DNA from: Sanderia malayensis
Taxonomy: Eukaryota; Cnidaria; Scyphozoa; Semaeostomeae; Pelagiidae
Assembly (NCBI GenBank): GCA_013076295.1
Contig: RQOL01000718.1
Coordinates: 4,526,001-4,590,000, forward strand
DNA: 64,000 bases
Reading direction: 5' to 3'
Shown here piece after piece: positions 12,130 through 24,600 of the stretch; position 1 is the stretch's first letter, and each line of letters opens with the position of its first letter. Under the pieces are notes generated by a model. That model made no database searches. It saw only the letters and a list, made by a program, of their open reading frames with translations, and had not been told where the DNA came from. Both the position numbers and the translations under genes were made by a program.

Positions 12130-13700
12130 TAGTTAATGTGAGTCCCTAGGGGAGGCCATAGCGACACCGTCAATTTGATCAAAAAGCTGACCGTTAAGCA
12201 AAAAATGACAATCCTTAGTGACGAATTCGCGAAAGTTATCACGGGAAAAGGAAAAATTATTAGAAGCAGCTCTATCCTTGTCTCTAAAAGCTAAATTGGT
12301 TTCATCAAATCCTTGACCTAAATTGACTAGAGTGACTTGAAATAATAAACTAACTCCCAAAGAAACGCAAGCAATGTGAGCACAGCATACCTCTTCCCAA
12401 TGTTATATTTCATACCTGGGGAAACAATTGCACCAAATTATTACCCTTTGCTATGATTTTAAATTTCCAATTTTGAAATTCAAAGTAATGAGGATAATCT
12501 GCATTAGAAGCACCACCTGTTCTAATATTTCCAAAGTGAACGTTTCACCATAACTCTCATTTGTGGCACTTTTTGCTAACTCCATTGCTTTTCTGTAAAG
12601 TAGCCTAGCCTCCTAAGAATGCTGTTCACTGACTGCACTCTGCAAACGACAACACAAATTGCATAAAAATCATATATTTTGAATATTTATACAGTATGAA
12701 GATCCTGAAAAGTTAACCATTGACATTTACCCGTGCTTTGGTGACAGAGTCATGTATCTGTCTTGCTTTTATACTAAATTGTATTCTTTCGTTTCTTTTC
12801 TTTGCATCATAACAAAAGTAAACTACAAAGGCGGCACCTAGAAATAGAGTTGGAGTACAATGAATAAACATGGAAGCGAGTAAAGATGTTAAATTAACAT
12901 CCTGTATTGACAAACATCAGCAATAAGTACGAATTTCTTGAATAGCAAGTAATCAACAATGTATAATTAATCCAACAACAAATCAAGAAGGGAAAAATCA
13001 AAATTATTTTATATTTTTAAATGAATAAAATATGTGTTTTAGAAGCTATTCCTAATGAAAACATCTTTATTGGACGAAGAGTAAATTCAAAAACCACAAT
13101 CAGATACAAATACAAACGACACAACAATTTACTCAAACCACTGTGGACAATAAGAGACACTTAAAATATAGTGCTCTGAAAAACCTGCTTATGGAAATGC
13201 GTTATTTTTCAGTCCAGGAAATCGCATCCGTTTGTTCTCACGTTTCAGGCAAAAATCCAGAATATCGACATTCAAGTTTTTTAAATTTAATGCAGTCAGG
13301 AAGAATATGATTAATTTTGTTCAAATAGTCAGTTTTATTAAGAATAACAACACCATTCCCCTTACCAGGCTTGCAAACGGTGATTTTACTTTTTTTATTC
13401 ATTAATTTTCGCGTTTTTTAGTATCATTAAGAATTTAACAAGAAAGATTAAAGATAACTTTATTACAGTCAATTAAATTTAAAGGTTTGGTTAGTTTGAG
13501 GCGGAACAGTTTCTTGCCATGAGTGGTCTGTTCTGTACAGAGGTAGCATACCTCTTCTTGTTTGATTCGATGCGTGAGGAGAGGAAGTTGTAGTCAAAAC
13601 GGGAGGTCAGGGTTTTGAGTTGTTAATAACCATGTTGAGATCTGGTTTGCAGCGTTTATTCTTCGAATGCAGTTCTTTTTGAAGAAATCTTCTTTGGCAG
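12130..13700 (-). pseudogene. Penelope-like element remnant
   Basis: Minus-strand fragments in Penelope-like order. Near 13540-13460, GKKLFRL..KPLNL..NKVIFNLS is the N-terminal region. Near 13390-13330, VCKPGKGNGVVILNKTDYLN is the reverse-transcriptase finger motif. Near 12250-12150, FLLNGQLFDQIDGVAMASP is the RT core motif preceding the catalytic block. The frames are broken by stops and gaps and the YADD-type catalytic block was not found, so it is inactive. The BEL element is inserted just upstream. Penelope-like elements are known to carry hammerhead ribozymes, which is relevant to the ribozymes in the MSH4 introns. Confidence 0.7.
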
Positions 13701-13915
13701 TGTTTATGAGATTGGCCATGACGCAGCCGAGAGTTAGGGAGACATAAATTCAGGAAGGTCGGACATAAATCATGACTTAACATTCCTGTAAAAACTTGGC
13801 ATCACACAGCGTCTTCCTAACTTGGCGGTCAGCTTTTTTACGTCTGAAGGTGTTTAACACGTGCTTTCCATATCGTCGTTCAATAACAAGTCCAACAGAA
13901 ATACCAGAAGGGAAG

Positions 13916-14393
13916 TGTAGAGAATCTTAAATTCTCTTCTTACTGATTCGCAGAGAAACACGAATAAGACGCAGCTCTATTCCCACTGTATAATCATATA
14001 ATTCAAGACAACGCTTTCTACATCATGTTACTCTTCTTTGATCTAACTACCAAGTTACACAGAAGGGTTTTTTATAAGTGAACAACAAGATCTATAAATT
14101 TAGCCATCCAATCAAAAGTAAGAAAAACAGTTAGTCAAACCAATCAAATTCTACGCTGCTTAAGCCTTGATACAATAGATTGACGTTAAAGGAGATGCTA
14201 GAAAGTTCTAAACTTTTACTCATTTCCTTGTCTCTACACGAAAACGAGGTTATTACGCACGAAGCGCTAAGCATATAGAGTAAAGAGGAACTTCTAACTG
14301 TTCGGTGTGCAAAAATAACATTAATATACGGTGAGTCATACGAATAAGATAATAATAATAATAATGAGATAATAACGAGGGCTTTTCCCAACA
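13916..14393 (-). repeat. BEL 3' LTR
   Basis: 478 bp and nearly identical to the copy at 25487-25964. I noticed only two differences, near 14104 and 14110 (GCCATCCAATC versus GCTATCCGATC). It is the 3' LTR because the genes run on the minus strand. Confidence 0.95.
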
Positions 14394-14408
14394 TTCCCCC
14401 CTCCTTGA
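14394..14408 (-). promoter_or_regulatory. BEL polypurine tract
   Basis: On the minus strand AAGGAGGGGGGAA lies directly against the 3' LTR, the expected primer for plus-strand DNA synthesis. Confidence 0.8.
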
Positions 14409-14414
14409 CCCAGG

Positions 14415-17400
14415 TTATGGGTCAAGCATAAGTTGGGACTTCCAACGCGCATCCTTCGCCGCTGCACGAACTGGGCGATTCCCGGCAAGGCGCCCCCCTA
14501 CTGACTCCACATTCCGTTCCTCCCGTTCATTCTCTCCGCTCTCTCCTTTCTCATTCGTTTCCTCATTCCTTGTCACTTCTTTCGCTTCTGTATTCACCTC
14601 ATTCTCCTTGGAAGAAATTTCTAGAGGAAAAAGTTTTTGTAAAGGTCGAGTAAGACGTTCTGACTTACCTTTACCGGACTTTCGAACCACTGCTCCTCTA
14701 CATTGACCATCCTTTCCAGTTATCAGATCCTCCACAATACCTACCTTCCATAAAGCTCTCTTTACATTATCTTCGTACAGAAGTACAAGATCTCCTTTAC
14801 CAATCTTTGAAGGGTTGTTGTCTTTTATCTTGTGAAATTCTCTAAGGTCAACTAAATACTCCTTTCTCCATCTATTCCAGAAATAAGAAGTCTGTCTCGT
14901 TAGGTATAAAAATCTTTTAGACAATTTATCTTGAGAACTGTCAAACATATCCTTATTAGGGGTTGTACCTTCAGCTAATGAGGATAATCGATAACCATGA
15001 ATTAAATGCGAGGGAGTTAAAGCTTCATCAAGTTCATCATATATGTACGTGAGTGGTCTAGTGTTCAAGGTACCTTCAATTTCTGTTAATACTGTACTAA
15101 GCTCATCTTGACTTAACTTAGCATTTCCTAATACTTTCCTTAAACACCGCTTGACACATCCAACCATACGCTCAAAATAACCGCCCCACCAAGGTGACCG
15201 GGGTAGGTTAAAATTCCATTCAATTCTATGTAACTGTTGGTATGCAAGAAAACTACTGTCTGTAGGGGTCTTGGTAAGCAATTTGGCTGCAGCCTTGAAG
15301 GTCTTGGCATTGTCTGAATTGACAAGCCTCGGAGTTCCTCTCCTGGAACAAAATCTTCTAAATGAATTCAAAAATGTACTTGTATTAAGATCATTAACTA
15401 ATTCTAGATGCAAAGCTCTCGTGACACAACAGGTGAACAGACATATATAGACCTTACTCATTTCCCCCTTTTTAGCCTTGACATACAGGGGTCCTGCGAA
15501 ATCGATACCAACATTCGAAAACGGTTTGTTTTCCGTCACCCTAAAACTTGGTAAATCTGCCACAGGTGGTGATTGAAATGCCTTTGCTTCCAACCTTTTG
15601 CAAACTTGGCACCTATTGATTACCTTCTTCACTTGCTGTCTACCTTGTGGGACCCAGAAACGAGATCTAAGTTCAGTTAGAGTAGACCTGAGTTTGTTGT
15701 GATGAACTCTGACATGGCAATCGAAAATTACAAGATCAGTGAAACTGTTGTTCTTAGGCAAAATCATAGGGTATTTGGACCTGAAATCTAGATCTGACTG
15801 ACTCAATCTCCCTTTGCAAACTAAAATACCTTTCTCATTCTGAATGCCTAACTGCTGTGATGTCTTCTGAAAGCTTGCATTCTGTCGCATATTATTCTGA
15901 ACTTCTACAATCCATGCTTTTTCTGCTGCTTCTATCTCCTCAACTCTTATGCTACTCATAATGCACTGATCACCAGCCTTCTTCCTCTTCAAGTTCTCCA
16001 CAAAACGCATCACCAAAGCAGTTACTCTTAGAAGCTTCATCAGACTTCCATACCTCTCTATCTTCACTACTTTACTCAATCCAACTTCTTCTTGTTCTAC
16101 CGTTAGCATAACATTAGTCTCTTTCCTTTCATCTTCAACCTCTAATGAATCATCTGGACAGAATTTATCCGGCCAATAATCTTGTCCTTTCTTTAACCAT
16201 TCTGGACCTTCCCACCATAATTTACTACTCTTTAGATAACTGGCTGTCACTCCTCTAGAACCCAAGTCTGCTGGGTTCTCTATTCCAGCTACATGTCCCC
16301 AATCTTCTTTCTTACTAAGTCTCAAAATTTCATTCACTCGGTGTTGCACAAACTGCTTCCATTCGCCGTTATTATAAATCCAGTACAGGGCAGTTTTGCT
16401 GTCTAACCAGTACTTCACCTGATCTATTCTAACTTCTGTACCAATTGCATCTAAAACTGTATTCATCAACGTAGCTACTACCCTAGCTGACATTAATTCT
16501 AAACGAGGTATCGTGAGCTTCTTCAAAGGTGCAACTCTAGTTTTTGCACTCACTAGACTAGTATGTATGCCACTGCTGGTTTTATAAACAAGAAACACCA
16601 TTCCACAGTATGCCTTTTGACTAGCATCTGCAAATCCATGCAGTTCGCAACTAATAATATCCTCTGCATTAGTATTGATTATACATCTATTCACTAAAAT
16701 ACTCTTTGTATCTAACAAGTCACGCAACCATGCTTCCCACCTTAAGCATTTATCCTTGGGTAATGGATCATCCCAGTTAAGCTTTTCAAGGCATAGTTCC
16801 TGGAAAATTATTTTAGCAGTGACTGCAACAGGACTAGTTAATCCGAGTGGGTCGAAAAGAGAAGCTAAGATACTAAGAATACCTCTCTTAGTAGTGCAAT
16901 GCATATTGTTTATCTCCTTTCCTATCTTACACAACTCAAACTCTATCAAATCCTTCTGGTTGTCCCATGTTAATCCCAAAACCTTAGTCCTCCCATTTGT
17001 GCTATCAGCAATCCCTAGAGTCTCCTTAACATATGAATAGTCCTCATTCACTGCTACCACCCTGGTTTCTCCTTGGCCAATTTTCCCTGCAAGAATTGAA
17101 TCATTGGTTTTCCACTTCCTTAAGGTAAATCCTCCTGCCTTCATTCTATCCTTAGATTTTACATACAAGTCATGGGCTGACTGGGTATCCTTGCAAGATG
17201 TTACCAAATCGTCTACAAAGAATGATCGCACTAACTTATTCGAAAATTCAGGGTCAGTTTCCTTGTACTTATTTATATGATGCCGAAGTGTGCAGTTCAA
17301 TAGAAATGGTGAGGAATTGCACCCAAAAACTACTCGGTTAAACCTATAAACAACTATCTCTGGCTCTTTAGCATTTACATCCTTAAACCAGAGAAATCTT

Positions 17401-19080
17401 AAGCAATCTCGATCTTGCGGGTGAATTTCAATATTCAAAAATGCCTTCTCTATGTCGCCTACCAGTGCTATTGGGTTAGACCTAAATCTTAAAAGAACAT
17501 CAAAGATCATAGGAGTTAGGGAAGGACCTACATGTAAGCAATCATTTAATGATACCCCTGCTTTTCTGTCTTTGCTAGAGGCATCGTAAACTATACGGAC
17601 CTTAGTTGTTTCTGCACTCTCTCTAATGACTGCCCTATGTGGAAGGTAGTGGACTTTACTTACTGATTCTAACTCAGAAACTTGCTCAATAATGCCTTCA
17701 CTAGCTTGTTCTGAAATGATTTCATCATATTGCTTAAGCACCTCAGGATTCTCTTTCAATTTTCTAGCTTGATTGTTTAATCTTATTTGACTAATATTAT
17801 AGTTTGAAGGTAAAGATTTATGTCCCACCTTCCATGGAAGGCCAACAGAATAATGAGTTCCATTAAACGTGATATCATCTAACACAGTCTCATGTATGGG
17901 ATCTCCTTCACGAATACCCAAGCTATCCAAATCCCATAATTTGTGGAGGTTTGAATCAATTTCCTTCTGGCTTGCAGCTTGAGTTACAAAATTTACATTG
18001 CAAGCATTAATGGAAGCAGATAAGGTCTTACCTTTCAAAGGTCCTGACAGCACCCAACCAAGGCTTGTCTTCACAGCAACGGGCTCTCCTGGCCCCCCTC
18101 GTATTGTCTCGTCCTCTTGGAAGGCCCAAAGAAAGTCTGAGCCAATCAGACAATCTATTTCCAGCATACTGCTACACCTAGACACATCTGCAAACCATAC
18201 CTTATTTAAGTGTGCAAAATCCTTTTTAACTGTTTCAATATGAATATTAGGAATAGAAGAAATATCTTTAACTACATAAGCTTCTATTTCCACATTCTTC
18301 TTTCCTTCCTTTCCACTCAGAGACATTTTTATTACATCTCTCATTGCCACTTCCATCTCTTCACTTCCAAATGCCTTTATACCCAGTCTTTCTTTCCTCA
18401 CAGGCTTTAACTCAAGTTTGCTCACAGCCTTGGAAGTGATAAAGGTTTTGTGGCTTCCTGTATCAAACAAAACTCTCACCATTCTATCACTCTTGCCATC
18501 TACTACTGCCAAGGCTGTTTGCAAAGCCACTCTCCCTTCTGAGCCAGTATTACCTACCCAAGATGTTGCCTGGGGGTCCAGTTGTGGTGCAATAGGTTTC
18601 GGTTGCGCTTCCTTACTGGGGTTGGAACCAGGGCAAATAGAAAAATGGTGATTCCCTTGTTTACAACTCTTACAAGATACTTTACTTGTACACTTGAATG
18701 ACCTATGACCTGGTTTTAAACAACTAAAGCATCTACCGTATTTTATAAGAATTTTCTTACGCTCTTCTGCATTCTTGTAGGATTCGCAGCTTTCCGATTT
18801 GTGCTCTCCCAAGCAAAATGCACACTTGCTCTTTCCCTCATTTCCAGTAAATAGTGCTGAAGCTGTTGCTGGTTTAGGCTCCAAAAGCTTAGGCCGTAAT
18901 TGTTGATCGCTTCTTCTTCCTCCACTCTGTCCACTTTGACCGTGACCATGCTGAAAAATTGGAACATGTCCTTCCAGAACTTCCACTTCTTTGCCCAGGG
19001 CTGCCAACATTTCGTCAAGGTTCCATTCCATATGATTTGATCCAAACCTTATCATATTGTTCCTGATGATCTCTGGAATC
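14415..19080 (-). CDS. BEL/Pao gag (3' part) and pol polyprotein
   Basis: The downstream piece of the split gag-pol frame. In order from the N terminus: nucleocapsid Cys-rich knuckles (CAFCLGEHKSESC, CFSCLKPGHRSFKC, CKSCKQGNHHFSIC); a retropepsin-like aspartic protease with FDTGSHKTFI; a BEL reverse transcriptase (ALVGDIEKAFLNI, then the catalytic box as FFVDD); RNase H (HGFADASQKAYCG); the zinc-binding integrase N-terminus (HVRVHHNK...CQVCKRLEAK); the integrase core (VGIDFAGPLY, VNSDNAKTF); and the C-terminal domain with TPSHLIHGYRLSSL. The frame is open for over 1550 codons to a stop at 14415. The part upstream of 19080 continues in frame at 24601 across the nested transposon, so this copy cannot make an intact polyprotein. 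Confidence 0.93.
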
Positions 19081-19350
19081 TATGGAGTCAGGTAGTGGAC
19101 AATATGGCGCTTTGTGCTTTGTCGCGGCAGTCTTCAGTTAGTGGAGGTGATTTTCAATTAGTGGCAGTGAAATTCTTCAGTTAGTGGCAGTGGTTTTCAA
19201 TCTGTGGCAGTGAATTTCAATTTGTGGCGTTGAATGACTTTGATTGACAAGCAACTTCGTAGTGGCGCTTTGATTGACAAGCAACTTCGGAGTGGCGCTT
19301 CGATTGACAAGCAACTTCGGAGTGGCGCTCAGTCCCGGGGGTCGGTCAAT
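19081..19350 (+). repeat. Left inverted repeat of copy A
   Basis: It contains sub-repeats. GTGGCAGTG words recur at 19160-19220. A 28-bp unit built on GACAAGCAACTTCG.AGTGGCGCTT repeats three times, ending AGTCCCGGGGGTCGGTCAAT. Confidence 0.93.
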
Positions 19351-19556
19351 AACGACTGAAAAAGAGTTTTACACACTGCATGTAGACCATGTAAGTATAG
19401 TGTAGAATGTATAAAATATTTTAGGGAATTGTGGGTCGAAGATTGAGTTGCACCGTTCTCTGCCATTTTTATATAAAAAAGAGTGTAGGGCGTTGGCAGC
19501 CATGAGTCTAAAGAAAAACTAAAATCACGCTCTTTCCATTCCGAAGTTTCAAAATA

Positions 19557-21035
19557 ATGACGACACCCACGGAAACACCGCAAAAGAACTTAAAAAACTT
19601 TGTTTTGAATGTTTTGAGACGAGTGAGAAGAGACCTCGAGAACTTTCCTATTTTTGCTGATAGAGACATAGTTGATCACGCGTTGTACAAGTTAGAGTAC
19701 GTAGCAGTTTTGTTGATTCGATGCATGGACACATGGCCTAATTTTGTTGACCAAGAAACTATAAATTTGATACTATATGCACATCAACTATTGGATATCT
19801 CAACTGAATCCTCAGATGGAAGCTTTATTGCAGAATCAGGTTCGGGAAAGCCTGGCAGACCGCAGATACAGATTCCCTGTGAAACACTAAAGCTCTATTT
19901 AAGTTACGGCTTTTCAAAGGCAAAAATTGCCAAGTTGTTTTTTGTTAGCCCTAAAACGATCACGCGCAGAATCGAGCAGCTCAATTTGCAAAATTCAGTT
20001 GTGCAATATTCGGATATAACCGATTTCGAGTTAGATGGAAATGTGACAGAAATATTTTCCCAATTTCCAAACTGTGGAATTCGTAGAATGAAAGGTTTTT
20101 TACAAGCACGTGGTTTAAAGATACAGTGGGACAGAGTTCGGTTATCCATGTGGCGCATTGACCCAGAGGGAATTCTACTTCGTACGACTCAGCTGAACGT
20201 CATAAAAAGGAGAAAATATTCGGTTCCAGGGACTTTAGCCCTTTGGCATTTAGATGGGAACCACAAGTTAATAAGATGGCGTTTCGTTGTACACGGCTGT
20301 ATTGATGGTTTTTCACGCAGAATTGTTTTCTTAAAATGCTCTACTAACAACAAAGCAGCCACTGTTCTCGCATTGTTCCGGGAGGCTACCGAGCGTTTTG
20401 GTCTACCTTCTCGTGTAAGGGGTGACCAAGGGGTGGAAAATGTGGATGTTGCGTATTTCATGCTGACTCATCCTCTGAGAGGTCCTTCGAGGGGCAGTTA
20501 CATGGCTGGCAAAAGTTGCCACAACCAACGAATCGAGAGGTTTTGGCGAGATTTGTTCCAGGGCTGTTTATTTCTTTTCTACTATCTCTTTCATTACTTA
20601 GAAGACAACGGGCATTTAGATATCAATGATGAAGTTGACTTGTTTTGTCTTGAATACGTGTACCTGCCCAGAATCAACAGGCATATGGAAACTTTCTTGG
20701 AAGGATATCATAACCATCCCATTCGTACTGAATGCAATAAGACGCCTTTACAGCTTTGGGTTGAAGGCATGCACAACTACACCCCTGGAGATGATGTTAT
20801 TGAAACATATACATCACATGGTGTAGATTGGGATGGACCTTTGCCATCAGAGAGATTCGATGGGCCGGTTACCGATGAAGCAATCTGTATTCCAGAAATC
20901 ACGAGCATATCCAGAAATGCCCTAGAGAGTCTAAACATTGACCAAATGCGGTATGATCATGTTGGTAATGATAGTGATGGAATTAATACATACTTATATG
21001 TGAGAGAACACCTCAAAAACACAATATATACTTAA
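19557..21035 (+). CDS. DDE integrase-like transposase (copy A)
   Basis: A 492-residue single-exon protein. Residues 1-100 are helical with no known domain. Residues about 108-142 look like a helix-turn-helix ([19 protein letters not shown]), suited to binding transposon ends. The retroviral-integrase-like core follows with D233 (WHLDGNHK), D290 (RGDQGVEN) and E327 (NQRIERFW), a D-56-D-36-E spacing, plus conserved [10 protein letters not shown] between the first two. It probably cuts and joins the element ends. It begins 207 bp inside the left inverted repeat and converges on the HECT gene with a 230-bp gap. The core is shared with the copy B protein at 56987-58547. No break was seen. Confidence 0.9.
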   Translation: MTTPTETPQKNLKNFVLNVLRRVRRDLENFPIFADRDIVDHALYKLEYVAVLLIRCMDTWPNFVDQETINLILYAHQLLDISTESSDGSFIAESGSGKPGRPQIQIPCETLKLYLSYGFSKAKIAKLFFVSPKTITRRIEQLNLQNSVVQYSDITDFELDGNVTEIFSQFPNCGIRRMKGFLQARGLKIQWDRVRLSMWRIDPEGILLRTTQLNVIKRRKYSVPGTLALWHLDGNHKLIRWRFVVHGCIDGFSRRIVFLKCSTNNKAATVLALFREATERFGLPSRVRGDQGVENVDVAYFMLTHPLRGPSRGSYMAGKSCHNQRIERFWRDLFQGCLFLFYYLFHYLEDNGHLDINDEVDLFCLEYVYLPRINRHMETFLEGYHNHPIRTECNKTPLQLWVEGMHNYTPGDDVIETYTSHGVDWDGPLPSERFDGPVTDEAICIPEITSISRNALESLNIDQMRYDHVGNDSDGINTYLYVREHLKNTIYT

Positions 21036-21265
21036 TCGTCAAAATAAAAGATTATCCAGCGTATCACAAGCAAGTTAAAAGCAAAATGATTTATATTTAA
21101 AGTATAATTCATCACAATATGGTATACATATACCTAGGAAATACCAAGGAAATATACCTAGGATATATATAAATAGGAAATTATATATAGTATTTTAAAA
21201 AAAACTGATAGTTATATAAAATCGAAATTGTGTGTATGCGTCTGACTTTTCCCGAGTTGGTGGCC

Positions 21266-24064
21266 TCATGGGTTGGGAAAGCCTTTCCGTCCAAACTTTA
21301 ATGCTATCATTATAGCATCTTTGAATTTACCTTGTGTTGAATGCACAGTCGGAATCCGTATTATTTTTAGGCATGCAGAGGAGGTTGGAAGCTCATGGCT
21401 GTCATCATCTGGGAGAAATTGAACTCTCATCGTCGGTTTTGCGTTCACCATAGGCATTGTTTCCCAACTTGTTGTAAATGACAATATAGCCTCTGCTATA
21501 TTGTAAGTTGGATCATCCTTCTGTAATGGATCATCAGAGTCGGCAACAAGGCTCGAAAACCAGTCACGGGCTTGCTCCTCTGCAAAATCTTTCACCGCAT
21601 CATACTCAAGCAAATTTTGCAAGTCTTTCGATCCAAAGCGCTCACTTCTGGCCACGAATAACTCTTTGAGCCTCTCAGGGTATGATGCAATGGCTTTGAA
21701 AAATCCCAGCGTTTCAAGACCTTCTTTGATTTCTTCAATCAGATCTTTTCTTGATCTAATTACCTCGTTGTAGATAAGCTCCTGAATTAGACTAGATTTA
21801 TTTCGGGGAGTGATTGATTCCTCCATTGGCCAGTGGCACGCATTAACTATTTGCCAATAAGCGTCGCATTTGCTACCAGCAAATATGGATTGTACAACAT
21901 CATTTGACTTTGCTGTATCCAGCTCTTCAATAAGGGTATGAAGGTTTTCCGTTGCTGCATTCATCGGGATATCATGCTTACTCAACAGATTGTGAATTTC
22001 TTCAACACTTTCTCCCAACATACAGGACACGATGGCAGGCGACAACTGCGGGATTTTTTTAACTGGACCATTTTGTAAGACAGTATGTACGATCATTATT
22101 CCAGTCATGCGGAAAAGGAAAAGCTTGCTAGAATCTCTAACAGGAACCATGCTTTGAAAATTCCCTTCAAACAGTCTCTTGACAATCTGTTCCCAAGCGG
22201 AGTTAAAAAACTCGATCATGACGGCTCCACCATCCAGACCATCTTCACTTTTAAATTTGACTTCTAAACGATTGCACAGCACAGATGGCTGTTGACCTTT
22301 CTTCTTATAGAACTTTAAAACTTCAGACCAAAGTGCATCCCTATCCACTGTCAATTCTTCTGGCATTTGATTAGCATGAGCGATTTGGAACTCATCCAGC
22401 AATGTATGGAGCGTAACATTTTTCGTTGCTGTACAGCTGCTTGTTGAAGGTAGGATCTCTCTGACATCTGTTGTGCCATACGAATCAAGAAGAGTATCAG
22501 CAGCTTCCTCCAAAGATTTTGCACCTTTCACTGAACACTGCAGGTGCTCTTCTTTGTGCATGGGGAACAGGCTTTGCAACGTTTGCATCCAGACATTTTC
22601 CTCTGCGAGTGTTGTTTGAATAGACGACGAGGCCTCTGCAGATTCAGGTCTTGTGACGGTTGAGCTGCTGCTGGTTTTCATACAGTCCAATTGGAACGAC
22701 TCAGCAAAGCAGTCGTCATCTGATGAATCTTCAAAATATGCTGATGAAGATGTCGCAGTCGATGTGCATCGCGAAAGATGACTCTTCATATCTGCTAGCG
22801 ATATACTTGAGTTGCAGGTACGGCATGTAGTTTTTATGGAAACGTCCACATTCTCTGTCACCTTTGACAATGACAAATCACTTTGCATTGGCCGTATATA
22901 CAACACAGCGTTTGAACTGACTTGCTCTTTCAGGTAGGGAACGGTATATCCATCCTGTGACATGGGTATAAGCACTAAGTTGACAGATACACCTCCACGC
23001 TCACCTCGCAAAATTTCAAACGCTCCGTTCTGGCATTTCATCTTCGGGTAGATAGTTTCGAGGACCTGGCGCACTTTTCCATGTCCAGACTTTTTATTGT
23101 CGAACGTAATTCGTCTTTTGCCAAGACCTGCCTCCTTCAGCCTCGTAAGTTCTGTCAAAGATGGTGTTTTGGTTGCATTTTTTTGTGCCAGTAGACAAAA
23201 ATCATGAGTATATGTCTCTTTTGGAGCCACAATTACGCAGGACTGCCTTCGTGCTTTTTTGGGCACTATTGCATCCCTTCTTCCACTGCCTCCAAGACTT
23301 GGAAATGAACGCCTGTAGAGAGTAAAACGCCTTCTTAGTCATAGGCTAATGCTATGTGTTTTCTAATCAATTAATCGACAATAAATAATCATACCGGGTG
23401 AGTAAAAAAATGTTAGACGTTTGCTGATCTTATAATAGTTGATATAATAAATGTTCCAAATGTTTCTGAATTAAATATCGTATTGTAGAATTCGGCTTTA
23501 AAACATATGCCATCCAGTTGGTTTTCAACCATATATAATTTCATAGAAAAATTTTGTTTCTACAAACAGTCTACCTTCAAAAATTTGGCTAAAATAAATA
23601 GGGGTGGGTTCTTCTTTTTGTGGAAAAAATGGTATTTCTAAAAAAAAACTTTTCTCCACCCTCTGGACTTGAGAATAATAAAAGGGTACTATGTGACGTC
23701 ATTTTAAAAGACGTAAGACCATTCTTTGAAGAAAATTTCTTTTTTAATTCAATTCTTACCTAAAATCCTGGTTCACCGCAGCCATGTGGCTAGTAGTGCG
23801 GCTTGTTACTGCCACTGGAAGTCTTCTCATAGGTGGATGAAATGGTCTGCGATTTTCTCCAGTACTAGTGGACCTGGCAATAGGCCTCGTATGTTGATGT
23901 GTTGCTGTTTCCGTCTCTTCTTGCGCTCGATTGAGATCCCCCATCCCCGAATCCGTTTGTTGCATCTGAAGGAGTCCATGGTTCTCCTCCAATCTTTCGA
24001 TTCGTCTGATTGCTGCTTCAAGCAAAGTCGGAATCCCTTCGCTTGCATTTAATTCCTTTTCCAT
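21266..24064 (-). CDS. HECT-domain E3 ubiquitin ligase (copy A)
   Basis: My splice model has two exons, 23760-24064 and 21266-23312, joined in frame, giving 783 codons. Exon 1 encodes a helical, probably coiled-coil segment (LLEAAIRRIERLEEN). Exon 2 has a basic start, a C-x2-C...H-x3-C finger-like patch (CRTCNSS..LADMKSHLSRC), a serine-rich linker, and a HECT domain over about the last 330 residues. The presumed catalytic cysteine lies in LPTSSACLKIIRIP, 35 residues from the C terminus, where HECT enzymes carry the thioester-forming Cys. Its substrate is unknown; linkage to a transposase suggests a role in transposition or host interaction. It lacks the zinc-ribbon first exon seen in copy B. 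Confidence 0.85.
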
Positions 24065-24403
24065 GTTTCATTCAGATCATAAGGACAATATAATATCGGA
24101 GTTAAACAGAAATTGGAAAGGAGAGATTGGGAAAGGAACACAGCGGGAAAGAAAATGATAAAAACACAACCAGTCCAAGTGTGTTGACAGATTCTTCCCT
24201 TTTTCGTTCCTGAAGAGTCCCTAACATTTCTTTGTTTTTCTATTTTACTCTACGTTTCTAAATGTTTCTAATTCCTTAATTGTTTCTTCATTTTTTATCA
24301 ATTACTATAATTCCTTATGATAAAAAAGGTGCCGTGTACCTGCATTTCAAGATAAAAAAAAATTTCACAAGAAACCATTGCACAAAAAAATTTACTTCAA
24401 TAG

Positions 24404-24600
24404 ATTGACCGACCCCCGGGACTGAGCGCCACTCCGAAGTTGCTTGTCAATCAAAGCGCCACTACGAAGTTGCTTGTCAACCAAAGTCATTCAACGCCAC
24501 AAATTGAATTTCACTGCCACTAATTGAAAATCACCTCCACTAACTGAAGACTGCCGCGACAAAGCACAAAGCGCCATATTGTCCACTACCTGACTCCATA
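24404..24600 (-). repeat. Right inverted repeat of copy A
   Basis: Mirror of the left end with one fewer GTGGCAGTG block and one fewer 28-bp unit. The outer about 90 bases are identical to the left end. Confidence 0.93.

Larger units (their letters stand above)
19081..24600. mobile_element. Integrase + HECT DNA transposon, copy A
   Basis: 5520 bp inserted in BEL gag. Ends are inverted and start TATGGAGTCAGGTAGTGGAC. The left inverted repeat is about 270 bp (19081-19350) and the right about 197 bp (24404-24600); they match except for extra internal sub-repeats on the left. The flanks are GGAATC (19075-19080) and GTAATC (24601-24606), a 6-bp target duplication with one change. Two convergent genes fill the interior: integrase-like transposase (19557-21035, plus) and HECT ubiquitin ligase (21266-24064, minus). 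The 6-bp duplication and IS3/retroviral-type core are reminiscent of the eukaryotic IS3EU group of Repbase, but I could not verify this. Confidence 0.92.

Noticed and set aside
14131..14394. Protein encoded by the BEL LTR (also at 25702-26010)
   Set aside because: Present in both LTRs, no domain, and explained by an open frame in a repeat.
16675..18651. Plus-strand open frames across the BEL pol region
   Set aside because: They are antisense shadows of the long intact gag-pol frame.
22085..22267. Plus-strand ORF inside the HECT gene
   Set aside because: Antisense shadow of the HECT coding frame.
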